Shown: positions 44,772 through 53,481 of the stretch, in pieces | Numbering within the stretch: the stretch's first letter is position 1 | Layout: each line of letters begins with the position of its first letter | DNA from: Bellilinea sp. | GTDB lineage: Bacteria; Chloroflexota; Anaerolineae; Anaerolineales; Anaerolineaceae | NCBI GenBank assembly: GCA_026003615.1 | Contig: BPHQ01000001.1 | Span: forward strand, 868,001-932,000 | Direction: 5' to 3' | Length of the DNA: 64,000 nt | Translations under genes and position numbers: made by a program | The notes under the pieces: generated by a model | Seen by the model: only the letters and a program-made list of their open reading frames with translations | Databases searched by the model: none | Told to the model about the DNA's origin: nothing

Positions 44772-45326
44772 ATGATCCGCGAACTTCGACACCAGAAAAT
44801 CATCGAACTGGTCACCCAACAGCAGGGGATCACGGTGCAAGAATTGACCAATTACCTGAAGGTATCCGCCATGACCATTCACAGAGATTTACAATTGCTG
44901 GAGGAACAAGGTATTGTTCAACGAGTACGTGGCGGGGTAGTGACCGGTACGCAGAAATTCAAGATCAATTCTCAAAAGGAGAGTTGCGGATACTGCGGGA
45001 AAGCGTGTTCCCCTCGAACGCGGTTGACCCTTTTTTCGGATTCGGGTGAGACCATTTTGGCGTGCTGTGTTCATTGTGGGATGGGTTTAATCCAGAAAGG
45101 AAACGACCTGAAAGGCGGGCTGGGAGTTGATTTTTTATACGAAACGGTTGTTGATTTACCCGGCGGGTATTACTTATTCCAACCGCAAATTAAGATTTGC
45201 TGCTCACCAGGTGTGCTGGTGTTTGCCGACCGCCAGGATGCGGAACGGATGCAGCAGGGATTTGGCGGAAAATTATTGAATTTTGAAGAATTATTGAAGA
45301 GTTTTGGGGTTCACAGGGATTTCTAA
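44772..45326 (+). CDS. DeoR-type HTH regulator fused to a NosL-like cysteine-rich metal domain
   Basis: A 184-residue protein. Residues about 1-58 are a DeoR winged helix-turn-helix (MIRELRHQKIIELVTQQQGI, then LTNYLKVSAMTIHRDLQLLE). Residues about 75-184 are cysteine-rich: CGYCGKAC, ILACCVHCGMGL, IKICCSPGVLVF, and end with DAERMQQGFGGKLLNFEELL, which closely resembles the end of NosL copper proteins. DeoR sensors normally bind sugar phosphates, so here the metal domain probably replaces that domain and senses copper or another thiophilic metal. It is divergent from the PCu(A)C chaperone, a sensible target. ATG 44772 gives the standard HTH start. Confidence 0.78.
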   Translation: MIRELRHQKIIELVTQQQGITVQELTNYLKVSAMTIHRDLQLLEEQGIVQRVRGGVVTGTQKFKINSQKESCGYCGKACSPRTRLTLFSDSGETILACCVHCGMGLIQKGNDLKGGLGVDFLYETVVDLPGGYYLFQPQIKICCSPGVLVFADRQDAERMQQGFGGKLLNFEELLKSFGVHRDF

Positions 45327-45595
45327 TCAAAATCATCCGTCAAGGCGGATTGCTGTAATTCCTGTAAAAAGGTTTCCATATCCAGCCCATAATTCCAGAC
45401 GGCATCGGCAAGGGTATCAAATTTTGACATCCAGCAGCCAACACAAACCATGCGGTGACGAAGGAATACCGGAACGGTTTGTGGAAATTGTCGAAGCAAT
45501 TCATTAATTCGGGTTTCTGGGCTCATCATTTCATTAATTGATTTCATAACTTCATCATACGCTAAATTGTTTTCGAATTCTTTGCGCCATCGCAA
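45323..45595 (-). CDS. DUF1858 domain protein
   Basis: A 90-residue protein with the DUF1858 pattern: MMSPETRINELLRQFPQTVP, then VFLRHRMVCVGCWMSKFDTL with the CxxC pair, and ADAVWNYGLDMETFLQELQQ. Members often associate with hybrid-cluster or redox proteins and are thought to be redox-active disulfide proteins. The N-terminal 20 residues of the open frame are not family-like, so the start could instead be ATG 45547. It follows the Crp-type regulator by seven bases, so they form a two-gene operon. It overlaps the 3' end of the convergent DeoR-type gene by four bases. Confidence 0.78.
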   Translation of the reverse strand: MRWRKEFENNLAYDEVMKSINEMMSPETRINELLRQFPQTVPVFLRHRMVCVGCWMSKFDTLADAVWNYGLDMETFLQELQQSALTDDFD

Positions 45596-45602
45596 GAATG
45601 GT

Positions 45603-46298
45603 TCAGGTTTCTTCTTCGGCGATTTTAACCAGACCGTGCGGATACAGGATAATCATCTTCTCGCGGCCAGCGTGAATTAAACCCTGTGATTCCCATTGCG
45701 AAAGAATGCGGCTGACGGTGTAGAGGGTTGTACCGACCATTTCGGCCAGGTCCTGGCGTGAAAGCGGAAGGTTGACTTCCACGCCGCGGGGGGTCTTTAC
45801 ACCCGTTTGATGGGCGAGACGCAAAATCATTCTTGCCAGCCGACGCTCTACCCGCTGGGTGGCAATTTCGGTGAAACGCTGTTGAAATTCCTGAACATGC
45901 TCGGCTAAAATTTTTACCGCGTTCATCGCCAGTTGGGGGAAACGGATGAGCAGTTGCTGGATTGCCGATTTCGACCATACCACGGCGGTACAGGATTCCA
46001 TCGCCTGAGCGGAAACCGGATACCGCTCGTGGTCTGCCAGAGCCACTGCACCAAACGGAGTCACGGGTACGATGACGCGCAGCAAAAGTTGCTGCCCGTC
46101 GGCCGTATATTGGGTGAGGCGGACTTTGCCCGAGGTCAAAATGTAAAACGCTTCGGCAGGATCATCCTGGAGGAAGAAAAATTCTTCGGCATCCATTCGT
46201 TTCTGATGGGCGGATTGAAGTATGAGGTGAATATCTCCCGGTGAGATATTCTTGAATAAGGTGATTTCTTCTACTCGTGAAACGGGTTCGAACGGCAT
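45603..46298 (-). CDS. Crp/Fnr family transcriptional regulator
   Basis: A 231-residue regulator with an N-terminal cyclic-nucleotide-binding-like domain (FFLQDDPAEAFYILTSGKVR, LLRVIVPVTPFGAVALADHE) and a C-terminal winged helix (LPLSRQDLAEMVGTTLYTVS, RILSQWESQGLI). Only one cysteine is seen, so it cannot hold the FNR-type 4Fe-4S cluster. The effector might be a small molecule, heme or redox state. The start codon is at 46298; TAAAAT (46305-46310 on the minus strand) would be its -10, implying a nearly leaderless transcript, which is odd. It heads the operon with the DUF1858 gene. Confidence 0.87.
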   Translation of the reverse strand: MPFEPVSRVEEITLFKNISPGDIHLILQSAHQKRMDAEEFFFLQDDPAEAFYILTSGKVRLTQYTADGQQLLLRVIVPVTPFGAVALADHERYPVSAQAMESCTAVVWSKSAIQQLLIRFPQLAMNAVKILAEHVQEFQQRFTEIATQRVERRLARMILRLAHQTGVKTPRGVEVNLPLSRQDLAEMVGTTLYTVSRILSQWESQGLIHAGREKMIILYPHGLVKIAEEET

Positions 46299-46357
46299 GG
46301 GATGATTTTAGCATAAACCGGCCAGCCGGAACTGATGAGAAAAGCTGGGATGTGCAA

Positions 46358-46378
46358 TGTCATATCACGGGCATGACA
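46358..46378. promoter_or_regulatory. Candidate regulator-binding inverted repeat
   Basis: TGTCAT and ATGACA are perfect inverted six-base arms around a nine-base spacer. The site lies 60 bases upstream of the Crp-type regulator start and 45 bases before the -35 of the beta-helix gene promoter. Crp-family sites are often of the TGTGA-N6-TCACA type, so this is a variant at best. Confidence 0.35.
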
Positions 46379-46422
46379 AACTTCTTAACTGGCTGTTTTG
46401 ATGCGTTTTTACTTGATTTTGG

Positions 46423-46451
46423 TTGACACGAGAAACCAATTTTGCTAGAAT
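46423..46451 (+). promoter_or_regulatory. Strong extended promoter of the beta-helix protein gene
   Basis: TTGACA (46423-46428), 17-base spacer, TAGAAT (46446-46451), with TGC before the -10 (extended -10). It is the best promoter match in the window. Transcription should begin near 46458, inside the first of the AATTTAC repeats. Confidence 0.8.
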
Positions 46452-46459
46452 TTATGTTG

Positions 46460-46488
46460 AATTTACGCGAAATTTACGAGGAATTTAC
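46460..46488 (+). repeat. Three AATTTAC direct repeats at helical spacing
   Basis: AATTTAC occurs at 46460-46466, 46471-46477 and 46482-46488, an exact period of 11 bases (one DNA turn). They start at the predicted transcription start, in the leader of the beta-helix gene. Function is unknown; a regulator-binding array or an RNA motif are possible. Confidence 0.5.
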
Positions 46489-46607
46489 CAGATTTTTATG
46501 GATTTTTTACGGAGGTGAAAAAGGGGGAAATCAGTTGCTTTGGGTCACAAATTAACAATCATCCAGTCGTTGGTTTCAAGTCTACAAAAAGAGGAGGATA
46601 TTTAGAA

Positions 46608-47078
46608 ATGAAAACAATTCGTTTTCTGATTCAATTGAGTTTGGTTTTTTTCTTAATTGCCGGTCTATGGGTGGTCATCCCGGCTGTAAAACCGGTTTCG
46701 GCGGATACAATTACGGTGTGCAGCAGCGGATGTGATTACACGACCATTCAGGATGCGGTAAATGCCGCAAATGCTGGGGATGTAATTGTGGTTGGGCCCG
46801 GAACCTATACAGGGAATATAACGATTAACAAGAACATTAAACTACTTTCCACCAATGGAAGAGACAGTACAACCATAGAAGGAGTATCAGGTGCAGGCGC
46901 ACTTGGAACTATATTGATAACCAATAATACAACCGCCGTTCAAATAGGCGACATTAATCAGGGCTTTAAGATTATTGGCATAGACAACGGTAATCCCGCT
47001 GTCGAAAATGCAGTTGGTCGAGCATTTTACCTTTTACAGACCCAGATGGAAGTGGTCCGGCGATTTCGTTCGGTTTAG
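46608..47078 (+). CDS. Secreted beta-helix protein, N-terminal fragment before the frameshift
   Basis: The first 156 residues of a long secreted protein. A signal peptide (MKTIRFLIQLSLVFFLIAGL, cut after about VSA at residue 32) leads to a pectate-lyase-like parallel beta-helix opening (CDYTTIQDAVNAANAGDVI, then GTYTGNITINKNI). The GAGGAGG site (46591-46597) supports the ATG. After about residue 141 this frame stops matching and ends at 47078. Adding one T in the run at 47032-47035 joins it to the next frame as AFYLFTDPDGSG, so the natural gene probably runs from 46608 to 50878. Confidence 0.75.
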   Translation: MKTIRFLIQLSLVFFLIAGLWVVIPAVKPVSADTITVCSSGCDYTTIQDAVNAANAGDVIVVGPGTYTGNITINKNIKLLSTNGRDSTTIEGVSGAGALGTILITNNTTAVQIGDINQGFKIIGIDNGNPAVENAVGRAFYLLQTQMEVVRRFRSV

Positions 47079-50000
47079 ATTCGTTTTCGACAATTCAATC
47101 TGCGATTGATGCCATTGCACCTGGCGGGTCAATTTATATCTATCCTGGTACTTACAACGAAATAGCCCAAAATCGTTATGTTTTGGGAACCAATGGCCCG
47201 CACCAGTTTGGGCTGTTTATCGCTGATGACAAAGATGGCATTAGTCTCATTGGGGTGAACGCGAGTGGTGAGCCGATCACCGATTACAATCAGGTTCAGG
47301 CGACGATCAATACCAACGCAACCAATAATTTTGGTTATTCTGGAATTTTCGTGGAAGCCGACAACGTCACCCTGCAGGGTTTGCGGATTGGGCCGAATAC
47401 CCCAAGCGATAACAAGACTATTGAAGTGATTGGCGATGGTTTTGTTTTGCGCAACTCGCACATCGCCGTACCTGATGGGGGTTCAGTCTATCTCAATGAT
47501 TGGAGATTTGATGCTACAAATCAAGTCTCTCACGTTAAGTCGTATTTTATTGAGGATAACTGGTTTGAATACGGCTCCAGTGTAGATATTGCCAGTGGTG
47601 CTGGTTATTCGGGTGACATTGACAATCGAAGCATCACCGGCAATAAATTTACCGGCGGTTCAGATGTATATTGGGCGTTGGTTTCCTTCAATGGCTATGG
47701 GGAAGTCCCCTGGTTTACCCATCCAATTGGAGGCGCAATCGTTGAGGGTAATACTTTCAGCGGTAGTACACAATATATCCGGGCTCGCTCAAATTACGAC
47801 AATTCCCAGTTTGATTGGCAGTCCTTCTGGGAAGAGAATACTTTCGACAAAGCGGCAGTAACACTGGTTAATGAAGCAACCTTTGATGTGCGAACCTACC
47901 AATACACGAGCGGGTCATATACATTGACCAACGTGAGAAGGATTGGATCGGTAATTCAAAATGAAATTGACAACGCAGTTGAAGGGGATACGATTCTTGT
48001 TAAACCCGGCACTTACGAAGAACAAATCGTCATTGAGAAGAACTTAACCATTACCGGTTCGGGTGACACTACCATTATCCAGTCTCCCACCACACTGGTT
48101 TCCCAATTTTCAACCACCACCAACAACAAACCCATCATAACGGTAAAAAATAATGCTGTTGCGACTTTGAAAAATTTAAAGGTGGATGGATTGGGACGTG
48201 GTAATAACTGGAATTACCGCTTTATGGGGGTGGCTTTTTATAACGCTGGAGGAACGGTTGAAGATTTGACCATTACCGGAATTCAGGATACACCGTTTTC
48301 TGGTTCACAGCATGGTGTAGCCCTGTATGCTTATAACCGGGATGGCCAGGCTCGAACTCTCAGTGTAAAAAATTCAACGATAACCGATTTCCAAAAGAAC
48401 GGCATCACGATTGTAGGATCTGGCCTCACAGCCACCGTCGAAAACAATACGATAACGGGTAAAAGTGGTACCCCCATTATTGCCCAGAACGGAATTCAGC
48501 TTAGCTCTGGGGCAAGTGGAGTGGTAAAGGAAAATACGGTATCGGGAATTGCATACACCGGTTCTGGTTGGACTGCTTCAGGTATCCTTTTACTTGATGT
48601 TGGTAATGTAACTGTTGAAAATAACATCGTCACCAACAGCCAAACCAGCATCTATCTGTATGGTGGTTCGGCAACCATCATCAATAACACCATTGAAACC
48701 TCGAAGGAAGATGTTGGGGGAGCCAGTTATCTGACCGGCATCGCCGCTGCAGATCCGCCATTCCTCCCGCCGGCGCCCGTTGACCCCTCAACTTCATTAA
48801 GTGTGAGTAAGATAGGAGAGACGACTAATGATGTTTCGATCTTGGAAGAAACCGGTGATCTGGTCGTCATTCAGAACAACTCCGTTTACGGAGGCGGTGA
48901 CGATTCATCTTCGGTAGGGGTTGGCGCATGGGCTGGCTACACTTACGAGGATGTGTCCTTCACAATCACGAACAATGATATTTGGGGTTGGGGTTACGGG
49001 TTGGATATCTCCAAATGCGTGTCGAGTTGTGGGACAGGTAGTTTCACTTCCATTACCTTGAAAGAAAACAAGATTCATCAAAATGGACTTGGAATGTACA
49101 CCAATGTGGAGGTGGATGCCAGTCTCAACTGGTGGGGAACCATTTCCTGGTACGGTTACGGTAGCGTTACCGGTATCAAAGATTTGTTTGAGATTGGTAG
49201 TGGTGGTGATGTTGACTGGCAACCGTGGCGCGATGCGAACCTGACCCTATCGCTGGATATTCCGACAATCACTTATGCCGATGATGACAATGCCGGAAAA
49301 GCCGAGGGTGAGGCAGGTGCAAACGGTGGAACGTTTGGTTATGATGCCTTTGCCACCATTGAAGATGCCCTCAACCATGTTGCACCGGGCGGAACGGTGA
49401 TTGTCGGAGCCGGAAATTATAGCGGTGATATTCAGATCAACAAAGCCGTGACGATTACCGGGCAAAACCGGCCGGTTCTGGATGGATGCTTCTGGGTCAA
49501 CGCGAATAACGTCACCATCCAGGGATTTGAAATCCGGAATGGCCTTGCTTCCACAGGTGTAGATCAGAGTGCGGTATATATCAGCGGGGCGCAAAATGTG
49601 ACAATCCGCGATAACCACCTCGTCGGCCCATCGAGCGGCGATGGAACGCGGGGTATCTTAACATCCGGTAACGTCAGCGGCCTGCTGGTAGATGGAAATG
49701 AGATTGAAAACTGGGTGAGCGGTTTGTACCTCAACCCGACCAGCGGGAGTATCACGGTAATCAACAACGAAATCCATGATAACTGGGCCGGAGCCGGCAC
49801 GGATGGGCAGACCAACGTGACCTTCCGCAACAATTACTTTAGCGACAACATCGAGGGGATCGGTGCTTCCAGCGTTGGCGCTTCCTTCGTGGTGGAAGAG
49901 AACGCTTTCCTCGATAACACCACCGCCGTTAATTGGTATAGTGGCGCGCAAATCAAAGCCGAACGCAACTGGTGGGCACACCCGAGCGGGCCGGCAAATG

Positions 50001-50878
50001 CCGGCAACCCCGGTGGCAGCGGTCAGTCGGTTGCAGGGAGCGTTGACTTTATTCCGTGGTTGTGCGACGGAACAGACAGCCTGCCTGATCAAATCGGTTT
50101 CCAGCCGGTAACAGGCGCGGCGACCTGCACAGTCACCTCGGCGGCAACCCGGTTGGTGTTTGCGGCTTACCCGGATGGCGGATTTGAAAATGTGCCATTT
50201 GCCACACAGCCGGTGGTGCGCGCCGAAGACGATGACGGCAATCTGGCAGTTAATTTCAACGGTGTGGTCATTTTGATGCTTGCCAACAATCCTGCCGGTG
50301 GTGCCTTGCAGGGCAGTTTGCTGGTTAACGCCGTCAACGGCGTGGCTACCTTCAGCGGTGTGAGCATCAGCAAGGCCGGTGAGGATTACCGCCTGGCGGC
50401 AATCGCTACCTCACTTGATCCAGCGGTAGGTGATTTATTCGATGTGCTGCCGCAAAATGCCGATCTGGCGGTTTCGATCTCGGCTTCACCCAATCCGGTC
50501 GAAACGGGAGCTGCGCTGACCTACACGGTGGGGGTGACCAATCTCGGTCCGCTGCCAGCCAGTAACCTGACCCTGACCATCAATCTGCCGACAGGGGTGA
50601 CATATGTCAGTGCCGGCGGAACGGGCTGGGTTTGCTCGCAAAGCAGTGGTGTGGTGACCTGCGCCCGCTCCTCGCTGGCAGCCGCCAGCAGTGCGCCGGA
50701 TGTGACGGTGTCGGTCACGGCTCCGGCTCAGGCGGGCAGCATCACGGCCACATCTTCGATCGCTTCCACAACTTTGGATCTGGCTTCTGGAAATAATCAG
50801 GCTAGTGTGGACACGCTGGTAGTGACGATTCCGGAAACCGGTGGTATTACCATATATCTGCCGCTGGTCAAGAAATAA
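47036..50878 (+). CDS. Secreted beta-helix/DUF11 protein, main part after the frameshift
   Basis: An open frame of about 1280 residues that continues the N-terminal fragment. It contains repeated right-handed beta-helix modules (SFSTIQSAIDAIAPGG, IQNEIDNAVEGDTILVKPGT, YDAFATIEDALNHVAPGGTV), each starting a new set of parallel turns, then an Ig-like region (RLVFAAYPDGGFENVPFATQ), a DUF11 adhesion-like domain (VSISASPNPVETGAALTYTV) and the C-terminus ITIYLPLVKK. Such proteins are surface adhesins or polysaccharide-binding proteins. The last third (from about 49300) looks richer in GC than the first part. The stop is followed 24 bases later by a strong terminator. The true start lies at 46608; the frame alone has no credible ATG near its beginning. 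Confidence 0.75.
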   Translation, partial: TDPDGSGPAISFGLDSFSTIQSAIDAIAPGGSIYIYPGTYNEIAQNRYVLGTNGPHQFGLFIADDKDGISLIGVNASGEPITDYNQVQATINTNATNNFGYSGIFVEADNVTLQGLRIGPNTPSDNKTIEVIGDGFVLRNSHIAVPDGGSVYLNDWRFDATNQVSHVKSYFIEDNWFEYGSSVDIASGAGYSGDIDNRSITGNKFTGGSDVYWALVSFNGYGEVPWFTHPIGGAIVEGNTFSGSTQYIRARSNYDNSQFDWQSFWEENTFDKAAVTLVNEATFDVRTYQYTSGSYTLTNVRRIGSVIQNEIDNAVEGDTILVKPGTYEEQIVIEKNLTITGSGDTTIIQSPTTLVSQFSTTTNNKPIITVKNNAVATLKNLKVDGLGRGNNWNYRFMGVAFYNAGGTVEDLTITGIQDTPFSGSQHGVALYAYNRDGQARTLSVKNSTITDFQKNGITIVGSGLTATVENNTITGKSGTPIIAQNGIQLSSGASGVVKENTVSGIAYTGSGWTASGILLLDVGNVTVENNIVTNSQTSIYLYGGSATIINNTIETSKEDVGGASYLTGIAAADPPFLPPAPVDPSTSLSVSKIGETTNDVSILEETGDLVVIQNNSVYGGGDDSSSVGVGAWAGYTYEDVSFTITNNDIWGWGYGLDISKCVSSCGTGSFTSITLKENKIHQNGLGMYTNVEVDASLNWWGTISWYGYGSVTGIKDLFEIGSGGDVDWQPWRDANLTLSLDIPTITYADDDNAGKAEGEAGANGGTFGYDAFATIEDALNHVAPGGTVIVGAGNYSGDIQINKAVTITGQNRPVLDGCFWVNANNVTIQGFEIRNGLASTGVDQSAVYISGAQNVTIRDNHLVGPSSGDGTRGILTSGNVSGLLVDGNEIENWVSGLYLNPTSGSITVINNEIHDNWAGAGTDGQTNVTFRNNYFSDNIEGIGASSVGASFVVEENAFLDNTTAVNWYSGAQIKAERNWWAHPSGPANAGNPGGSGQSVAGSVDFIPWLCDGTDSLPDQIGFQPVTGAATCTVTSAATRLVFAAYPDGGFENVPFATQPVVRAEDDDGNLAVNFNGVVILMLANNPAGGALQGSLLVNAVNGVATFSGVSISKAGEDYRLAAIATSLDPAVGDLFDVLPQNADLAVSISASPNPVETGAALTYTVGVTNLGPLPASNLTLTINLPTGVTYVSAGGTGWVCSQSSGVVTCARSSLAAASSAPDVTVSVTAPAQAGSITATSSIASTTLDLASGNNQASVDTLVVTIPETGGITIYLPLVKK

Positions 50879-50902
50879 CATCATCGGCAGATGAAAGAAT
50901 TA

Positions 50903-50939
50903 CCCCCTCCGCCGATCCCCAAGACGGAGGGGGTTTTTT
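50903..50939 (+). terminator. Intrinsic terminator after the beta-helix gene
   Basis: CCCCCTCCG (50903-50911) pairs perfectly with CGGAGGGGG (50925-50933) around a 13-base loop and is followed by six T residues (50934-50939). In the minus direction the tail is not T-rich, so it serves the plus-strand gene only. Confidence 0.9.
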
Positions 50940-50958
50940 ATGTTAAGCCCCAATCTCT

Positions 50959-52050
50959 TTATGGTTGGGGCTGCTGCTGGGTGATGCAGTGAATGTTGCC
51001 GCCGCCCAATAAAATTTCCCGTGCGGGAACGGGGACAATTGTGCGTTCCGGCATTAATTCGGCTAATTGTTGCAAGGCAGGCTGATCGTGAGGATCATCA
51101 AAGACCGGTACGATGGCTGCTCCGTTTGCCATGTAGAAATTAATATAGGAGCCGGCCAGACGGTCGCCTTCCTCGCGAGGGAGCGTGCCTTCCACGGCAT
51201 CTACTCCCTCGCTCTCTTCGCGGGTGATGTAGATTGGACCGGGCTGATGAATTTTGTGAACTTCCAGACGGCGGCCGCGGGCATCGGTCATGTGGATTAA
51301 TCGTTCGTAAGCATCTGCGGAGATGTCATACTGTGGGTCGCTCTTGTCGTCGGTCCAGGTCAGGGCGACCACACCAGGGCGGATGAAGCAGGCGAGGTTA
51401 TCCACGTGGCCGCTGGTTTCGTCGTTGTAAACACCCTTGTCCAGCCAGAGAACCTTCTCCACATTCAGGTACTCCATGAGAAGTTGTTCGATCTCCGATT
51501 TGGAGAGGTGCGGATTGCGGTTGGGGTTGAGCAGGCATTCTTCGGTGGTCAGCAGAGTGCCCTGCCCATCCACGTGGATGGAACCCCCTTCAAGGACGAA
51601 CGGGGCTTTGTAGCGGTCAACCCATTCGATTTCGGCGACCTTGCGGGCAACCAGATCGTCCAGATCCCACGGGAAGTACAAACCACCATCCAGACCGCCC
51701 CAGGCGTTGAAGTCCCAGTCCACAGCGCGGATGACCTCACCGTTGGTGACAAAGGTCGGCCCGCAGTCGCGCATCCATGAATCGTTGTAGGAAAGTTCGA
51801 CCACGCGGACATGAGGCGGCAGTAAGTGACGTGCATTCATATACTGGCTGGCAGAAACCCCCATGGTCACCCGTTCAAAACGGCTGATGGCGCTGGCAAC
51901 GGCGGTAAAGGCTTTTTGTGCCGGTTTCGCTCCCAGCCGCCAGTTATCCGGCCGCTCCGGCCAGAGCATCCAGCAGCCGGTGTGTGGTTCAAATTCGGCT
52001 GGCATGCGAAAACCATCCTTGCGCGGTGTGCTTTCAATCAGATGTGACAT
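50959..52050 (-). CDS. aguA: Agmatine deiminase
   Basis: A 363-residue enzyme that converts agmatine to N-carbamoylputrescine and ammonia. It belongs to the guanidino-modifying (PPAD) fold: WPERPDNW near residue 30, [46 protein letters not shown] and the catalytic cysteine in [13 protein letters not shown]. These motifs separate it from arginine deiminase. GGGAGGG (10 bases before the ATG) is a strong ribosome site. It is the last gene of the agmatine pathway operon, 21 bases after the permease gene. Confidence 0.94.
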   Translation of the reverse strand: MSHLIESTPRKDGFRMPAEFEPHTGCWMLWPERPDNWRLGAKPAQKAFTAVASAISRFERVTMGVSASQYMNARHLLPPHVRVVELSYNDSWMRDCGPTFVTNGEVIRAVDWDFNAWGGLDGGLYFPWDLDDLVARKVAEIEWVDRYKAPFVLEGGSIHVDGQGTLLTTEECLLNPNRNPHLSKSEIEQLLMEYLNVEKVLWLDKGVYNDETSGHVDNLACFIRPGVVALTWTDDKSDPQYDISADAYERLIHMTDARGRRLEVHKIHQPGPIYITREESEGVDAVEGTLPREEGDRLAGSYINFYMANGAAIVPVFDDPHDQPALQQLAELMPERTIVPVPAREILLGGGNIHCITQQQPQP

Positions 52051-52071
52051 GGCAAATCCCTCCCATAAGGA

Positions 52072-53457
52072 TTATTTACGATGGATGATCCATTCGCCGA
52101 TTATCAGGGTCACCACAACGCCGACTAACACCGGAATGGCGTAATTCCAGTCCACCGGTTCACCCGGCACCCAGATGAAGAACACAATTGCCTGCAGGAT
52201 GAACAGCACGCAGATAATCGTCAACAGGATGGCGGTGAGATGATTGCCCGGCACACGGTAGGGGCGCGGGCGGTCTGCGTCCGTGCGGCGCAGTTTCAGG
52301 AAAGCGGGGAACATGGCCAGATAGGGCATCAGAAAAACAATTGAGGAGAAAGCGAACAATGACCAGAACAGATCCTCGGCTGTGGCTGCCATCAAGCCGT
52401 AAATAATCAACACGGCGCTGGAAACAATCCCGGTGAGTACATAAGCACCAACGGGGGTTTTGTTGACGGGGTGAAGTTTGCCAAAGAAGGCGGGTAATTC
52501 CCCCTCGTTGGCAGCCTCAGCAGCGGTACGGTTGGCGCCCATTGTCCAGGTCACCATGTTGGTCAGGAAGGTATATAAAGCACCAATTCCAAGGACGGTT
52601 ACAATCAACCCGCCGATGCCGGTTTCGCCAAATAAGATGCGCAGGGTGTCAATGATGCCGGAGACCAGGCCGAGCTGCTCGGCTGGAAGAGCCATCAACA
52701 TGCCGATGGTGCCCATCAGGTAGAAGAAAGCAATCAACACACCGGCGATGATGATGGCACGCGGTATATCGCGCTGGGGATTTTGCATTTCCTCGCCGGC
52801 GCCGGACATTAACTCGAATCCCATGAAGTTGTAGACAATCACCGGCAGGAAGTAAAGGCCGGCATCCCAACTGGGCAGGATGTTGCGGAAGGAAAGATCG
52901 TTGGCAACCCCATGTTGAGCGGCGTAAAAGAAGGCGCCAAAACCAATCACCAGCATGATGAGGGCTTTGATCAGCGCACCGATGTTGGGTACCCATTTGC
53001 CGATATCCAGCGCAACAATCCCGATGATCACCGTAACCCAGGTCATCACGATGCCAATGGCGATTTGGCCCCATAAGCTCAAATCGGGGATGAACAGTTG
53101 GGCGAACATGCCGGCAAAGAGGACATAAACCGACGGCATCCACAAAGCCACATTAATCCAGTAAAGCCAGGTGGTACGGGCAGCCCAACGTTCTCCAAAT
53201 GCATTGCGTACCCAGATATATAAACCGCCCTGCTCAGGGTAGGTTGTGCCTAATTCGGCGGTGATCAGACCGTAGGGGATGAAGAAAAGTACCAGGGTGA
53301 TGATCCACCAGGAGATGGACGATGGTCCAATAGCCGCCGATGGGGCAAGGGTATCAATGACGAGAATGGCGGCGACTGTGAATAAGGTCATATCCATGGC
53401 GCGGAAGGCTTTTTTGAAACCATTCCCTTTCTTTTCAACAGTCAGTTGAGTATCCAT
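52072..53457 (-). CDS. APC family amino acid/polyamine permease (probable agmatine-putrescine antiporter)
   Basis: A 461-residue membrane protein with about twelve hydrophobic segments of the amino acid-polyamine-organocation family. It starts with a short polar N-terminus, then AFRAMDMTLFTVAAILVIDT, ISWWIITLVLFFIPYGLITA and ELGTTYPEQGGLYIWVRNAF, a pattern of the APC helix 1-2 region. Position between agmatine deiminase and putrescine carbamoyltransferase suggests that it exchanges agmatine for putrescine (AguD role). A GGAG site precedes the ATG. A terminator-like hairpin separates it from ptcA. Confidence 0.82.
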   Translation of the reverse strand: MDTQLTVEKKGNGFKKAFRAMDMTLFTVAAILVIDTLAPSAAIGPSSISWWIITLVLFFIPYGLITAELGTTYPEQGGLYIWVRNAFGERWAARTTWLYWINVALWMPSVYVLFAGMFAQLFIPDLSLWGQIAIGIVMTWVTVIIGIVALDIGKWVPNIGALIKALIMLVIGFGAFFYAAQHGVANDLSFRNILPSWDAGLYFLPVIVYNFMGFELMSGAGEEMQNPQRDIPRAIIIAGVLIAFFYLMGTIGMLMALPAEQLGLVSGIIDTLRILFGETGIGGLIVTVLGIGALYTFLTNMVTWTMGANRTAAEAANEGELPAFFGKLHPVNKTPVGAYVLTGIVSSAVLIIYGLMAATAEDLFWSLFAFSSIVFLMPYLAMFPAFLKLRRTDADRPRPYRVPGNHLTAILLTIICVLFILQAIVFFIWVPGEPVDWNYAIPVLVGVVVTLIIGEWIIHRK

Positions 53458-53481
53458 GATAATTCTCCGTTTGGGTAAGTG

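Noticed and set aside
46280-46300. tRNA T-loop (GGTTCGAACGG)
   Set aside because: It is the beginning of the Crp-type gene (MPFEPVSR) and no cloverleaf can be built around it. No tRNA was found anywhere in the window.
46460-46488. CRISPR-like repeats
   Set aside because: The units are only seven bases with four-base gaps, far too short for a CRISPR array, and no cas genes are near.
47032-47035. Programmed ribosomal frameshift in the surface protein gene
   Set aside because: No slippery heptamer or downstream stimulatory structure was evident, and a single missing T explains the break more simply.
50835-50878. LPXTG sortase signal at the end of the surface protein
   Set aside because: IPETGG resembles the motif, but the hydrophobic stretch after it is only about eight residues and no sortase was seen.
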